From NCBI RefSeq assembly GCF_023856365.1, contig NC_064549.1, positions 10,371,608 through 10,435,607 on the forward strand: 64,000 nucleotides of DNA, given 5' to 3'. Below are positions 11,901-22,759 of this stretch, one piece after another (positions within the stretch are counted from its first letter, which is position 1; every line of letters starts with the position of its first letter). The translations under genes and the position numbers were made by a program. Source of the stretch: Brienomyrus brachyistius (taxonomy: Eukaryota > Chordata > Actinopteri > Osteoglossiformes > Mormyridae). The notes beneath the pieces are model-generated. The model saw only the letters and a program-made list of their open reading frames with translations, did no database searches and had not been told where the DNA came from.

Positions 11901-14900
11901 GACTGTGACCGGTGGAGGGGGAGCAGGGGAGATGGTGGGGACTGTGACTGGTGGAAGGAGAGGAGGGGAAAAGGAGGGGACTGTGACCGGTGGAGGGGGA
12001 GCAGGGGAGATGGTGGGGACTGTGACCGGTAGAAGGGGAGCAGGGGAGATGCTGGGGACTGTGACCAGTGGAGGGGGAGCAGGGGAGAAGGTGGGGACTG
12101 TGACCGGTGGAGGGGGAGCAGGGGAGAAGGTGGGGACTGTGACCGGTGGAGGGGGAGCAGGGGAGATGGTGGGGACTGTGACCGGTGGAAGGAGAGGAGG
12201 GGAAAAGGAGGGGACTGTGACCGGTGGAAGGAGAGGAGGGGAAAAGGAGGGGACTGTGACCGGTGGAGGGGGAGCAGGGGAGATGGTGGGGACTGTGACC
12301 GGTAGAAGGGGAGCAGGGGAGAAGGTGGGGACTGTGACCGGTAGAAGGGGAGCAGGGGAGAAGGTGGGGACTGTGACCGGTAGAAGGGGAGCAGGGGAGA
12401 AGGTGGGGACTGTGACCGGTGGAGGGGGAGCAGGGGAGAAGGTGGGGACTGTGGTAGGTGGTGCAGCTTGCGTCTGCTCATGTGCTGCGAAGGAGTTTGA
12501 CTTAATATCCTGAAATCAATTGATAAGACAATGTTAACCTGCATTAAAGCTCATTTAATTTCACACACAACTTCACATCCCAATTTATGGCAAGGAGCTG
12601 CCAAAGCAATTAAGAAGAAGTCTACCCAAATCAGCTAACTACCCATGGAAATGGCTAATTGTTTCTCCTAAGAAGTCCAGCCAAAATGAAAACACTGCTA
12701 ACCCTCACCGGAATCAAGTCCAACTTACTGCCGATAATGCGGACCAAGCTCTGACACCGGTTGTACGGAGGCCGAACAGCCCTTATAAGGAAGCCCAGCA
12801 CCCCATACTCCCAGAGCACCCCCCACAGGACTCCCCAAGGGACACAGTCGAATGCCTTCTCCAAGTCCACAAAGCACATGCAGAATGGTTGGGAAAACTC
12901 CAACACACCCTTCAGGACTCTGTCTGGTCCACTGTTCCACAGCCAGGGCAAAAACCACGCTGCTCCTCCTGAATCCGAGGTTTGACAATCCGACGGACCC
13001 TCCTCTCCAGGACCCTCAAATAGACCTTACCGGGGAGGCTAAGGAGTGTGATCCCCCTATAGTTGGAACACACCCTCCAGTCCCCTTTCTTGAAGAGGGG
13101 GACCGCCATTTGGCGCATAAGCACAAACAACAGTCAGGACCCGTCCCTCCACCCGAAGGCAAAGGGAGGCTACCCTCTTGTCCACCGCAGAATACCCCAA
13201 TGTACAGGCACTCAGCCAGGGGGCAATAAGTATGCCCACCCCCGCTCGGCGCCTCTCCCCGTGGGCAACTCCAGAGTGGAAAAGGGTCTAACCCCCCTCA
13301 AGTTCCAGAGCCCAAGCCGTGCGTCGAGGTGAGCCCGACTATATCTAGTCGGAACCTCACAACCTCACACACCAGCTCAGGCTCCTTCCCCACCAGAGAG
13401 GTGACATTCCATGTCCCTAGAGCTAGCTTCTGCAGCCGAGGGTCAGACCGCCAAGGTCCCCGCCTTCGGCTACTGCCCAACTCACACTGCACCCGACCCC
13501 TTTGGCCCCTCCTACAGGTGGTGAGCCCATTGGAGGGCGGGGGGGGGGGCTGTCCAATGCATTTAGCAGTCAAAATGCGGAGCATATTAATACATTAATA
13601 CAGCAAATATAATGATATCCTCACAGAACAGCGCACAACTGATGCACACCAAAGGCACTCACCTCCAGTGCGTCCCCCAACATCCACAGAATGTACAGAG
13701 TACACGGTGCAGTGATGCCATTGTCTGCCAGTGAACCTCTTTGGGTGCTTTGCAGTGAGGTACAGGACATAGCCTTCTGAAGCGTAAATATTTCACTAGC
13801 CATTTCTTCACTGCCCGCAAAGGCAACTATATGCTGGAAAGTGAAATTTATATCAATTAATCGCTTTAAAAAATAAAGTGTAGGTAGCTGTAAACGGAGA
13901 AGAACAAGACGCAGGGGTACAGAAATTACCTGGAAAGGTTGGCTAGGAAGGAAGCGTCTCCGTCTTAAGCTACCGTCAGGATACTTAAACTGGACTGTTA
14001 CCCCATTGTCAGGCTCTGGTATGGAATTCATCATTTTCTTCCTGGTATTTATAGCCTATAAACAATTTCATGTAAACACATATTATGTGATAAGTATCAA
14101 TACAGGAATTATAGTATTATACGGCGATACGTGACTAACTTACCTCTATTCTTCTCAGCTCACGCTCCAGAAACTGCCTTCGTCGTCTCTCCTGTTGTCA
14201 TATGAAACTTAATTTTAACTGATCAATCACAATGACCCAAAGAAGAATGGCGTAAAACTGAGTCTTTGCTGCGAAAATCAACATTTCCCTTATTTAGCAG
14301 AGTGCGAGCTGGCCATACCACTGCGCCTGCGTTTTCCTACCATTTCTCGGTCTAGTACCGGCGAATGCCGATGCTCTTCATTCTGCTGTCCGGGCAGGAC
14401 ACGGCATTCCAGCAAGCCCACACTCACTCTCTCTACTGCTTTATCGTCGGCCTGATCTGTAATCATGTCCTGAAATCACAGAATGTGCTTTCGATGAACC
14501 GAAAAGCATGAATGACAGTTACTCTATGCATCCATCCTAATGCAGTCATTCACAAAAGGAGGAGTGAAAGTCAAACGTAGTGGACTTTGGGGATGAAACA
14601 TGCCTGGGCGAGGTACCGATCGGCTAGTGTGAGTACGCTCTAAAAGTACGGCAGGGATGTAGATCATTGACCTACATTGTAATGACACAAATAAATTAAC
14701 TGATAATGGAAAATAATGACTAAATACATTGCCTAAGAGTGTTCCGACAGTCTTACAGTATGGATACCAACCAAAGACTCATCTCATACCTCCTCCTTCA
14801 ACTCGTTTCGTTCCTCCTCCTCGTCCTCCTCCTCCTCCTCCAGCACGTTTGGTTCCTCCAACCCGCTGTGCTTCTCCCACTCCTTTCCAACTCCATCCCC

Positions 14901-15817
14901 CACTACATTCACATTCCCGACTCCCTCCTCCCCAGACCCCTGTTAAATTGACGATAAAACGTATTCTCCCGTTAGTCATACCATCCGTGCCTCTTCCAAC
15001 TGCAACAGAAGACGAGGCGTTTTAAAACCATGATTTAAGAAAATCAGAAGATTCCGCTATTGACCTGTACATGCGAGAGACTGCATGTGTCGTTTACTTA
15101 TAAAATGTCACTGTGTTATAACCTACGTGACATTTGGGAGGCCCTGCAAGTTGATTCATTGAACAGTAACATACCATTGGTCTGATGTACACGGCCGATC
15201 TTCGCAGTAAAGGACACGCTTTTATAGCCGAGGGACAGACAGGGGAGAGCTGCAGCTGGCGGATTTCCCTTTGTCTGTTGACTCTACAAAGCTGAAAGTC
15301 ACCTCGTAAACTAGGGAATTCTGCCCTTATTTTCTCAATAAATGCGCTCTCTGGCATGGAGAGTGGCACCACGATTTTCTTTATGGATAATCCCGCTGTT
15401 AAGGAAGAGAGAGAAAACCACAAATGTTGTAAGTGCTTTGCAGGTTCCCTTGTCAATACTTTGACCAATTTACAAAACTCAAAACTGAGTTACTGAAAAC
15501 AACAGAGCTTAATTTTTTGGAAATGATGTCACAGTACTCACAATTAGGCTGCTACTCAGTGTGACAAAGATCCTTTAAAAATTAAAGCTATAGTTTGTTC
15601 TTCTTTCATGCATTTGTCTAAGTGAAGCATTTTCGTGATGGTTAAGCCATAAGCAGTGGTTAAATAAAGCGATCTCGCCTTCGCCCGTGTCGAAGCCAGA
15701 TCCGCCAACTTACCTCTTGGAAATAAGAGTGTATCTCGGCTGTTTGGAAGAGCAGCCAGTCGTATTGCAGTCATCCGCCGTCTGACCGGTCCTGTGCTCC
15801 CGTGCTCCTCATCTCGC
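8993..15817 (-). CDS. HECT-domain E3 ubiquitin ligase with UBX-like domain (G2E3-like fish family), 5' end unresolved
   Basis: Thirteen exons join in phase: 15714-15817, 15175-15395, 14790-14939, 14341-14469, 14144-14191, 13930-14055, 13663-13833, 11656-12509, 11085-11395, 10787-10965, 9868-10040, 9415-9632 and 8993-9243, about 977 residues. Order of parts: a small N-terminal module (IKKIVVPLSMPES, RRSAVYIRPM), an acidic Glu-rich stretch, a short basic helix (ERRRRQFLERELRR), a UBX-like fold (VTVQFKYPDGSLRRRRF ... TLYILW), a Pro-rich repeat exon, and a C-terminal HECT domain. In the HECT part DEDGLGDGAADGGGPTREF is the N-lobe and NTCSLVLHLP near the end holds the expected catalytic cysteine. 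HECT enzymes accept ubiquitin on this cysteine and pass it to substrates. Substrate and true start codon are unknown. The intron after 10787 uses a GC donor. Exons 16183-17185 upstream are a second cassette. Confidence 0.85.
9260..9281. repeat. Poly-A/T run near splice acceptor
   Basis: About twenty A on the plus strand. On the coding minus strand this is a T run just upstream of the acceptor of the last HECT exon. Confidence 0.8.
11700..12470 (-). repeat. 39-bp coding minisatellite in the HECT gene
   Basis: About 19 tandem units of 39 bp (13 codons). On the minus strand, in the frame fixed by the flanking exons, each unit reads roughly VTVPTFSPAPPPP, with variants such as VTVPSFSPPLLPP. Units differ by substitutions but keep the 39-bp length, so the frame stays open across the whole exon 11656-12509. 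After the array the frame continues as SPSNISSTPSSPDLQNAE and ends at a GTAGGT donor in the right phase. Confidence 0.9.
12655..13590 (-). mobile_element. Truncated, rearranged non-LTR retrotransposon (LINE)
   Basis: Conceptual minus-strand fragments show an apurinic-type endonuclease start (LGTWNVTSLVGKEPELV, LDIVGLTSTH), a later endonuclease piece (VASLCLRVEGRVLTVVCAYA) and reverse-transcriptase pieces (NYRGITLLSLPGKVY, CFVDLEKAFDCVPWGVLW). They occur in the expected 5' to 3' order but with frameshifts and large internal losses, so the element is dead. It lies in an intron of the HECT gene, in the same orientation. Confidence 0.88.
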
Positions 15818-16182
15818 CTAAACACGCGAAGTCTTTGACATAACACACATGCAGAAAATCACTCATGTTATAATATTTGAAATAAACAGTTTGAAGGTGC
15901 CAGTTTTTCTCCAGGTGCAGATAGGGGCTTTTCACTTAATGATCCAGGTACTAATATTTACTGTAACACCTGAAGTAGCAAAATATTAGCATACTAACCG
16001 TAACTATGCAAGCTAAAATGACTCATTTTCATATAATCTTTTTCTTTCTTTTTTTTAAATCTCAGCTAGCTAGAGTACATCGGCGATGTTTCCTTCCTTC
16101 AAACATTAGGTTGGCTATTGACTGCAATAAAAAGTAGGATACAAGGAGGATACATCCAATATTATTTGTACAAAAATAAAAC

Positions 16183-17185
16183 TTCCTCCTCCAACCTTTT
16201 CTGTTCCTCCATGTCTTGGCTTTCCCACTCCATTCCATTCCCACCCCCCACTTGATGCACATTCTCGACCTCCTCCCTGTTTTCCTGTTAAATTGAGGAC
16301 AAAGCAACATATTCTTAGATTAGTCACACTATACATGCCTCTTACAGATAAATAGAAGTCTAGGCATGCTTTAAGAAACTACAAGATTCTGCAATTGACT
16401 CTCGATGTGAGTTTGCACGTTTCATTCACTGATAAAACGCTACAGTGTCATAGCCAGAGTAATATTTGCGAGGTCCTGCAAGTATTTTTTGTGATTAATC
16501 GTTATTTATTGCTTTTTCAGCAGTCACACATACATTTAACACACAAAAGGTTCACACAGGGAGGCTCTGCAAGTTGATTCAGGTGACAATAACATACCAT
16601 CGGTCTGATGTACACGGCCGATCTTCGCAGTAAAGGACATGCTTTAATTGCAGCGGGACAGACAGAGGTAAGCTCCAGCTGCTGGATTTTCCTAAGTCTG
16701 TTGACTCTGCAAAGGCAGAAGTCACCTCGTAAACTAGGGAATTCTGCCCTTATTTTTTCAATAAACGTGCTCTCTGGCATGGAGAGTGGAACCACGATTT
16801 TTTTAATTAATGATCCCACTGTGAAGGAAGAGAGAGAAAAACCACAAATATTATAAGTGCTTTACAGGTTCCCTTGTGATGTCACAACACTCACAATTAG
16901 GCTGCTACTCACAATGCGACACTGACCCCTTAAAAACAAAAGCTACTCTAGATTGTTCATTTTATAAAATTCATCTTTATTGCATTTGCCTCAGTTAAGT
17001 ATCCTTGTGATGGTTAAGTCGTAAGATTCCTTATCCATTATTTCTTTGCCATCCATGTCTAAGCCTGATCCCATAACTTACCTCTTGGTAAAAATACTGA
17101 ATCTTGGCCATTCGGAAGAACAGCCAGTCGGATCGTGGTGAGTCGCTCTCTAGCTGGTTCTACCCTCCCAGGCTCCGGATCTCGC
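16183..17185 (-). CDS. Second (tandem) copy of the 5' exon cassette of the HECT gene
   Basis: Three exons mirror the first three of the downstream gene: 17082-17185 (104 nt, like 15714-15817), 16598-16818 (221 nt, like 15175-15395) and 16183-16284 (102 nt, like 14790-14939). The middle pair is the most conserved: both encode IKKIVVPLSMPES, RAEFPSLRGDF and RRSAVYIRPM. The third exon is much shorter in its acidic stretch and has a weak donor (GTTTTA). It ends in phase 0, while the next cassette starts in phase 2, so joining the two cassettes end to end would break the frame. They may be alternative 5' exons, or this copy may be decaying. No upstream start exon was found. Confidence 0.65.
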
Positions 17186-17388
17186 CTAAACACCCAAAGT
17201 CATTATGAAGAATATGCATAACATATAGGCAGAAAACAAATTGTATAAAAACGGTTCAAAGGAGCCAGTTTTTCACATGGTGTCTGATAAAGGCTTTTCA
17301 TGATAGAGGATTTTCATGGAATGTTCCCGTTGCAAATTTTAATATAACACCAGATTCTGCAAAGAAGTAAATTACCACATACACACAA

Positions 17389-17440
17389 AAAAACACACAC
17401 ATGTACGCATTTACACACACACACACACACACGCACATAT
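17389..17440. repeat. (CA)n/(TA)n microsatellite
   Basis: Interrupted CA repeats passing into CACATATATATG. Confidence 0.9.
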
Positions 17441-17449
17441 ATATGAGAT

Positions 17450-17885
17450 ATACAACTCTGAGAAAATTAAGAGACCACTATTTATTTTTTTAATAATCTG
17501 CATTCTTAAATCCTGGTTTAATCCTGTTTCTGCTGGCAGAAGGCTACACTGTGAGGCAGGCTGCTTCTCGGCTCCGAGACAGCAGTACACAAGTAAAAGG
17601 TGAAGCAGGAGACACTGGGAACAATGAAAAACCAGGCAGGTTGAGGGCAGAAGCTAGAGATGCCACATATGACTGTCAATTTATCCGGCAGTGCCTCGAA
17701 TTTGAGGATGACCTCAAGTGACCTTCAAAAGGAATGGGAAATGCTCCGTAGTGTGAAGTGCACTGTCAGGACAGTTATGACTGCTAGAAGCTCTTAAAGA
17801 CCCACAAAGCATGAAAGAAGGCCTTCATCAATGAAAAGCAGGGAAGGACTAGGCTGGAGTTTGCAAAAAAATGTATATCTTCCAC
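17450..17885 (+). mobile_element. Tc1/mariner-like transposon remnant
   Basis: Plus-strand translation near 17815-17870 reads KKAFINEKQGRTRLEFAKK, resembling the linker after the DNA-binding domain of Tc1-like transposases (KKP-I-E--R--RL-FA). The preceding bases contain further fragments in shifting frames with stops. Only a decayed N-terminal part is visible. Confidence 0.55.
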
Positions 17886-17950
17886 AGATGCATTCACATA
17901 AACTGATAAATAACAAACTAATAATGTTGCTGTGGTCTCTCAATTTTATA

Positions 17951-17951
17951 C

Positions 17952-17997
<46 letters not shown>

Positions 17998-17999
17998 AC
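17951..17999. repeat. (CT)n(CA)n microsatellite
   Basis: About 24 bases of CT followed by about 25 bases of CA. Confidence 0.98.
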
Positions 18000-18589
18000 C
18001 TTTTTACCCTGATATTCTTACTCAAACCAATCTCAATTGGTTTTTCAGTCACAATGTAAAATAAAATTCCCATCGCCATTACAAAAAAATACCCCTTGTC
18101 TGCACTAAAGACGTTATGAATCAGAAGCCGTTAATAATACCAGCTCTACATCAAAATCAACGCAATTCTCTCGTGTCCATCTATTTAAAAATCAATAGTT
18201 TGGAATTTGTGCTCTAATGTTGCCATCTAGTGGGCAGTTAGGCGAACACACCATGTTAAATGAATAAGTATGATATAGCACACGAGGTACATCTTCTCTC
18301 AAAAACTAGCAGCCTACAAAAATTCAGATGTTACTAATGACAATGTAAATAAATAGTTCTTAAGCCCAATCCAATCAATATTATTTCTTAACCTCAATTC
18401 ATACAAGCTATACTGAGTGAGGAATTGTTTTCTCTCTTCTAATGATTGAATGTATCGGTTCCCTTCAGAATCTGATGTAGTGGTAACATAATTTTAAACA
18501 CCTTAAGATGTTCAAAACGGATGTGTTACCATGGTATTTTCTGTCGTCTTAAGGCGTATAAATTTCACGTGTTAATGCAGATGCAGAAC

Positions 18590-19165
18590 TTTTTGATCCA
18601 ATCCCCCTCTCACCCCCAAGTCGAGTACCTATCGCTGGTGTAGCACTCCTTCTGGGCGTTGCGGGACTTCTCTCCGTCCCATATCGTGTTTGGCAGTGGG
18701 TACTTCTTCCGGAGCCTGCATTTATCCAGGGCTCCCAGGCTGCGACCCCGGGACCTCTCCGCCTCTTTATACCGCGCCCGCAAGTACAGGTCCTGCAGGA
18801 ACCTATGGTTGCTCGGGTGGAAGTCGCGGCTCTCTAGTATGGCATACAGCTCTTTGAATTCCTCCCGGTGGAAGGAGACCAGCGCCTGGGCCTTCAGCAG
18901 GGTCTCGTTGCCACGTAGCAGGTCGGCCGACGGAGGGATGGTGGAGAGGAACCGACCCAGGAGGTCCACGTTGCCCCCCTCCATCAGCGCCTCGCAGATA
19001 CTCTCCACTTGGTCCGGGGAAAAGCCGAGCGCCGAAGTTTGCAGCGGCAGTTCCGAAACACCGTCAACCTCCGCCTTCTCTTTCTTCAGCTTTGCAGACT
19101 CAGGAGACAACATCGTGGTGTTCGTTGTCTGCACTCCTAACTCCCGAGGAAATTAAGCCATTTTA
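18590..19165 (-). pseudogene. six5-derived truncated pseudogene (exon 1 copy)
   Basis: On the minus strand this follows exon 1 of the intact six5 gene (24238-24932) base by base, including the sequence around the ancestral start (ACTAAAATGGCTT). In this copy the third codon after that ATG (19159-19161) is TAA. Downstream the SIX domain is well kept ([40 protein letters not shown]). An exact 24-base loss removes the eight residues ETVYCFKE at the start of the homeodomain, between GAGA repeats. Similarity fades soon after CYTSDRY, so the homeodomain recognition helix is absent. An internal ATG at 19113 opens an uninterrupted frame of 167 residues down to 18610. Most likely a dead partial duplicate, though a SIX-domain-only product cannot be ruled out. 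Confidence 0.85.
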
Positions 19166-19799
19166 GTATATTGCTTTCCTTCGCCCCATTCCACCACTAC
19201 GAGCATTATCTACACGCGCACACTGGCATCGCGCATGCGCACACCACACATTTTACGACTTGTTGTTTCACACCTATAGATGTAAAAAAATTCACACGGA
19301 AAGAAACACGTCGATAATTCACACGTTTATATTTTATGGGAAGCCGCTTTCAGCCGTCAGTAATGAAAGCGTTTATATTTCCCGCCTACAAACATTGCAT
19401 TATTTATATTTTTACCATTACAGACAGCCACAGAAGACCGCGTACATTCGGCATTTTGCAACGTGTCTTGACGTCTGCAAAGTTACCCTTTCAAAATAAA
19501 AGCACCATCAACTCCTAACCTAAAAAGCTATAACAAAATTTCGTTTTCATATTTTTCTGTGTGGCTTTTCTTATATGTAATGAAATAGACCAAAATAAAT
19601 ATTATATGATAATTAATACAAAACATCTACACTCAATCAATTCTAATAAAGCTATGTATTGTGCTCAAAGTCTTACCGATATTTACAACGTCATAAAAGT
19701 ACATTTGGAACTATAATTTATCACACCGTCGTGAAAATAAACCAATACTTATCATTAATTTAAGGCAACCTTTATTGTAATATCAAACATGTATTTATA

Positions 19800-19995
19800 T
19801 TGAATGAAATGGGGGGGGCTGAATTGCCCATAGGTGTGCATGTGTGAGTGAATGGTGTGTGAGTGTGCCCTGCGATGGGCTGGCCCCCCATCCTGGGTTG
19901 TTCCCTGCCTCGTGCCCATTGATTCCGGGATAGGCTCCGGGCCCCCGCGACCCAATAGGATAAGCGGTTTGGAAAATGGATGGATGGATGGATGG
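19800..19995 (+). mobile_element. Partial copy of the interspersed fish repeat (3' half)
   Basis: Contains the same run as 61975-62130: GTGAGTGAATGGTGTGTGAG, CATCCTGGGTTGTTCCCTGC, TTGATTCCGGGATAGGCTCC and a GGATAAGCGGTTTG end followed by (ATGG)n. The 5' half is missing. Confidence 0.85.
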
Positions 19996-20235
19996 AAATG
20001 GGGGGGGGGGGAATTCTGCAGAGTTTAGTACAGGATAACCGCTATACTTGCCAGCACCCGTCACAAGAACCTCATGACCATAAATATCAGTACACCTTCT
20101 ATAACTGAAATAGAAAAAGAAGCCTGCGATAAAGAATTATCTTTTGAAGGACTTAGAAATATTACTGCGATATTGAAATATAATCACTATCCTGGTAACC
20201 AGAGAATTTTCTAAAACATTTAACATGTTCTCCGA

Positions 20236-20340
20236 ATTTTTATGACCACGGTTGGCCGCCTGCCCTGGCCCCGGAGGTCACCCCGCACAACCCGGCCAGC
20301 GCCACGCCCCCGCCGCCTACGGCCACCGTCCATTTATCCT
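20236..20340 (+). pseudogene. Fragment resembling six5 exon 3
   Basis: About 65 bases align with 28005-28070 in exon 3 of six5. In the homologous frame this reads PALAPEVTPHNPASATPP, against [14 protein letters not shown] in six5. In the best 43 bases I count seven differences. A stop follows soon after. It is on the plus strand, opposite to the exon-1 pseudogene at 18590-19165, so the two pieces are not one simple copy. Confidence 0.6.
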
Positions 20341-21298
20341 GAACTGACCTGAATTCGACCTCGTTACAATGATTCTCCAATAAGGAAAGGCTCTGATACT
20401 GTGAATAACTGAATAAGGCAACACTGTGAATAAAACCTTCTACAGGCGTCATTGAGAAATAGCAAATATACGCCGCAAGGCGCATGTTATACACGTAGCT
20501 AGTGAATTAGTGTACAAACAGTCTGTCCACGTCTGATATATGAAGAACAAGATATCGTTTTTGTTTCATGTAACTTGCACTGCAACATAAAATAAACGGG
20601 CAGCTCAGTTGCCCAATTCTGAAATATTCCACCCACCCACATACTAGGCTTCCAAACCAATCACATACAATAGCGACAAGTAGCACGTACGGGATTAAAC
20701 AATCGGGAACGTATTTCTGGGGCGGGGGTACGTGTAGGGAGAACGACAGGAAGGGGAATTACATAAAGCAGACCTAGTCAGCCAATCACAGAGGCGTCTC
20801 GGAAAGCATCATAGAGCAGTTCTCCATTATGGCCAAGAGGTGGCGATATTCTGCAATTTGTAAAAGCTTCTGGATATTAAAATACTACATAAGGAGTTTG
20901 GAAAGTAGAGAAACTGTCTAATGTGGGGAAAGGATTTAGTTATGGTAAAATAACCTCTTAAAAATTCAATCTTCTAACCACTTATTCTGCTCATGGTAAC
21001 GTTGTGCAGCATATGCAACAAGGCTAGGATACAGCATGTCTGGGACAGCAGTGCATCTTAGGGCACACACACAAAATCATACATTATGTGCAATTTAGAA
21101 GCATCAATTGGCCTAACTTGACTGACAGATTTACTCTAGAGAAGTCCCAGACATGCATCCCCCCCCCCCCCCCCAACACACACACATTGCAAAGATGGGA
21201 TTCTGACACCAACCCCGGAGGTGTCAGGCAATAGTGCTATGCATTGAGCCACAATGTTACTGACCATCTCCTAATATAAGCTATTTAAAATCACAGTT

Positions 21299-21302
<4 letters not shown>

Positions 21303-21376
<74 letters not shown>
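21303..21376. repeat. (TA)n microsatellite
   Basis: About 74 bases of uninterrupted TA. Confidence 0.99.
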
Positions 21377-21377
<1 letters not shown>

Positions 21378-21604
21378 CTTCAGTTCATTTCCATTGACTT
21401 ATTCTATTGTTCTATAAATGTTTCAGCTGTTAACATCTTAAAGCCATATTCAATTAAAACTCAGTCACATGTAATCCTGATGGTACTACACTGAAATGTC
21501 GACAAGAAATCAACAAGGAAAATAATTGATTGGACGACAAAGAGGGCTTGGAAAAACAAGATTGGTTCTTTCATTCGCTTTATTTCTAGAAATTATATAT
21601 TATA

Positions 21605-21745
21605 TCCACCCACCATCCATCCATTTTTCATACCTACTTGTTCCACACAGGCTTGCCAGAGTCCGTAGTCTGTTCTGGAAGCTATGAGTGCGAGGCAGGG
21701 AATAACCCAGGATGGGACGCCAATCCTTCATAAGTCCTATACATG
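21605..21745 (-). mobile_element. Partial interspersed fish repeat
   Basis: Starts with CCATCCATTTTTCA and contains AATAACCCAGGATGGGACGC and CCAGAGTCCGTAG-like parts. These are the reverse complement of the 3' half of the element at 61787-62130, diverged. Confidence 0.5.
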
Positions 21746-22759
21746 CATGACGTATATTGCAATGAGACTATATTACTATGTGCATATATGGTGTGCATGA
21801 TGAATACAGTAATGCTTTAGTCGTTGCTAATATTTTAAATTAACATTCCCACAATCTTCCACACCGGCCTAAGGGTTAGTGAGCATGTCTGGACACAAAA
21901 AAGGTCAAAGTCCCACCATTGTAAAGCTACCAAATGCTGCCGTTGTAAGTGCTGGTGTGACTGACAGGGCTGAACAGGTAGGGCTTAGTGTCAGGATGAT
22001 GTGGAGAGCTGCAGTCCAAGTCTGACTGTCTGTGCTCTCTGGAGAAGTTTACATTCCAGTGTATTAGTAAAGATGTGGGTAGCTGGTCCTGCCCCATTAC
22101 CCAATGTCTCTCTGCCTGTATGTGTATACGTGCACCTATCCACATCAGGAGTTACACAGGCACTCTGACACGTTCTAGATCACACCGGCACACGTGTTCA
22201 GGTACTCTGCTTCATACAAAAATACTATATACCACTGTCTAGGAAGCAGTGTTTCACTGCCACACAATAATAAATACGGAGAGAGGTGTTCTGCATTTAT
22301 CCAAATATTGTTAAGCTTAGGTAAGAAGGTTTACACTAAAAAAAATGTATTTTCACTGCCTCAGAACTGCAGCTAAAGCCAGTGCCGCAGTGCATGGTGG
22401 GTATGCATTCAGCTGCATTCTATTCTAGACACTGAACATTTGCATGGTGGAGCCTGAGCTAAAGGATCATTTGGTTTCCTGCTGCAGTGACGGAAACAAC
22501 AAACAGGGTCAGAGGCTAAGATCCATCAGCTGTATCCAGATCTCTAAAGGGACACGTTCCCTTACAGGGTGTCATTTTAATTACGTAACATTATCATTTT
22601 TATTACTATACTTAATCCACAAAAATACTGATATAATGAAAGAAAAAAACACTGCATATACACAACAGGTACAGTCTGTAGACACTTAAGTTGTTATATA
22701 GTATTGTGGGCTAAATATTAAATAAAAAATGAAAAATATTGTTTCAAAATATCCTTTTG

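Noticed and set aside
11614..12513. A 299-codon plus-strand frame rich in Gly and Glu, and a 240-codon minus-strand SQSPPSPLLP frame
   Set aside because: Both run over the 39-bp minisatellite, where most frames lack stops. Exon phases on the minus strand select the VTVPT frame instead.
14729..15025. Plus-strand Pro-rich frame
   Set aside because: It is the complement of the acidic Glu-rich exon 14790-14939 of the HECT gene.
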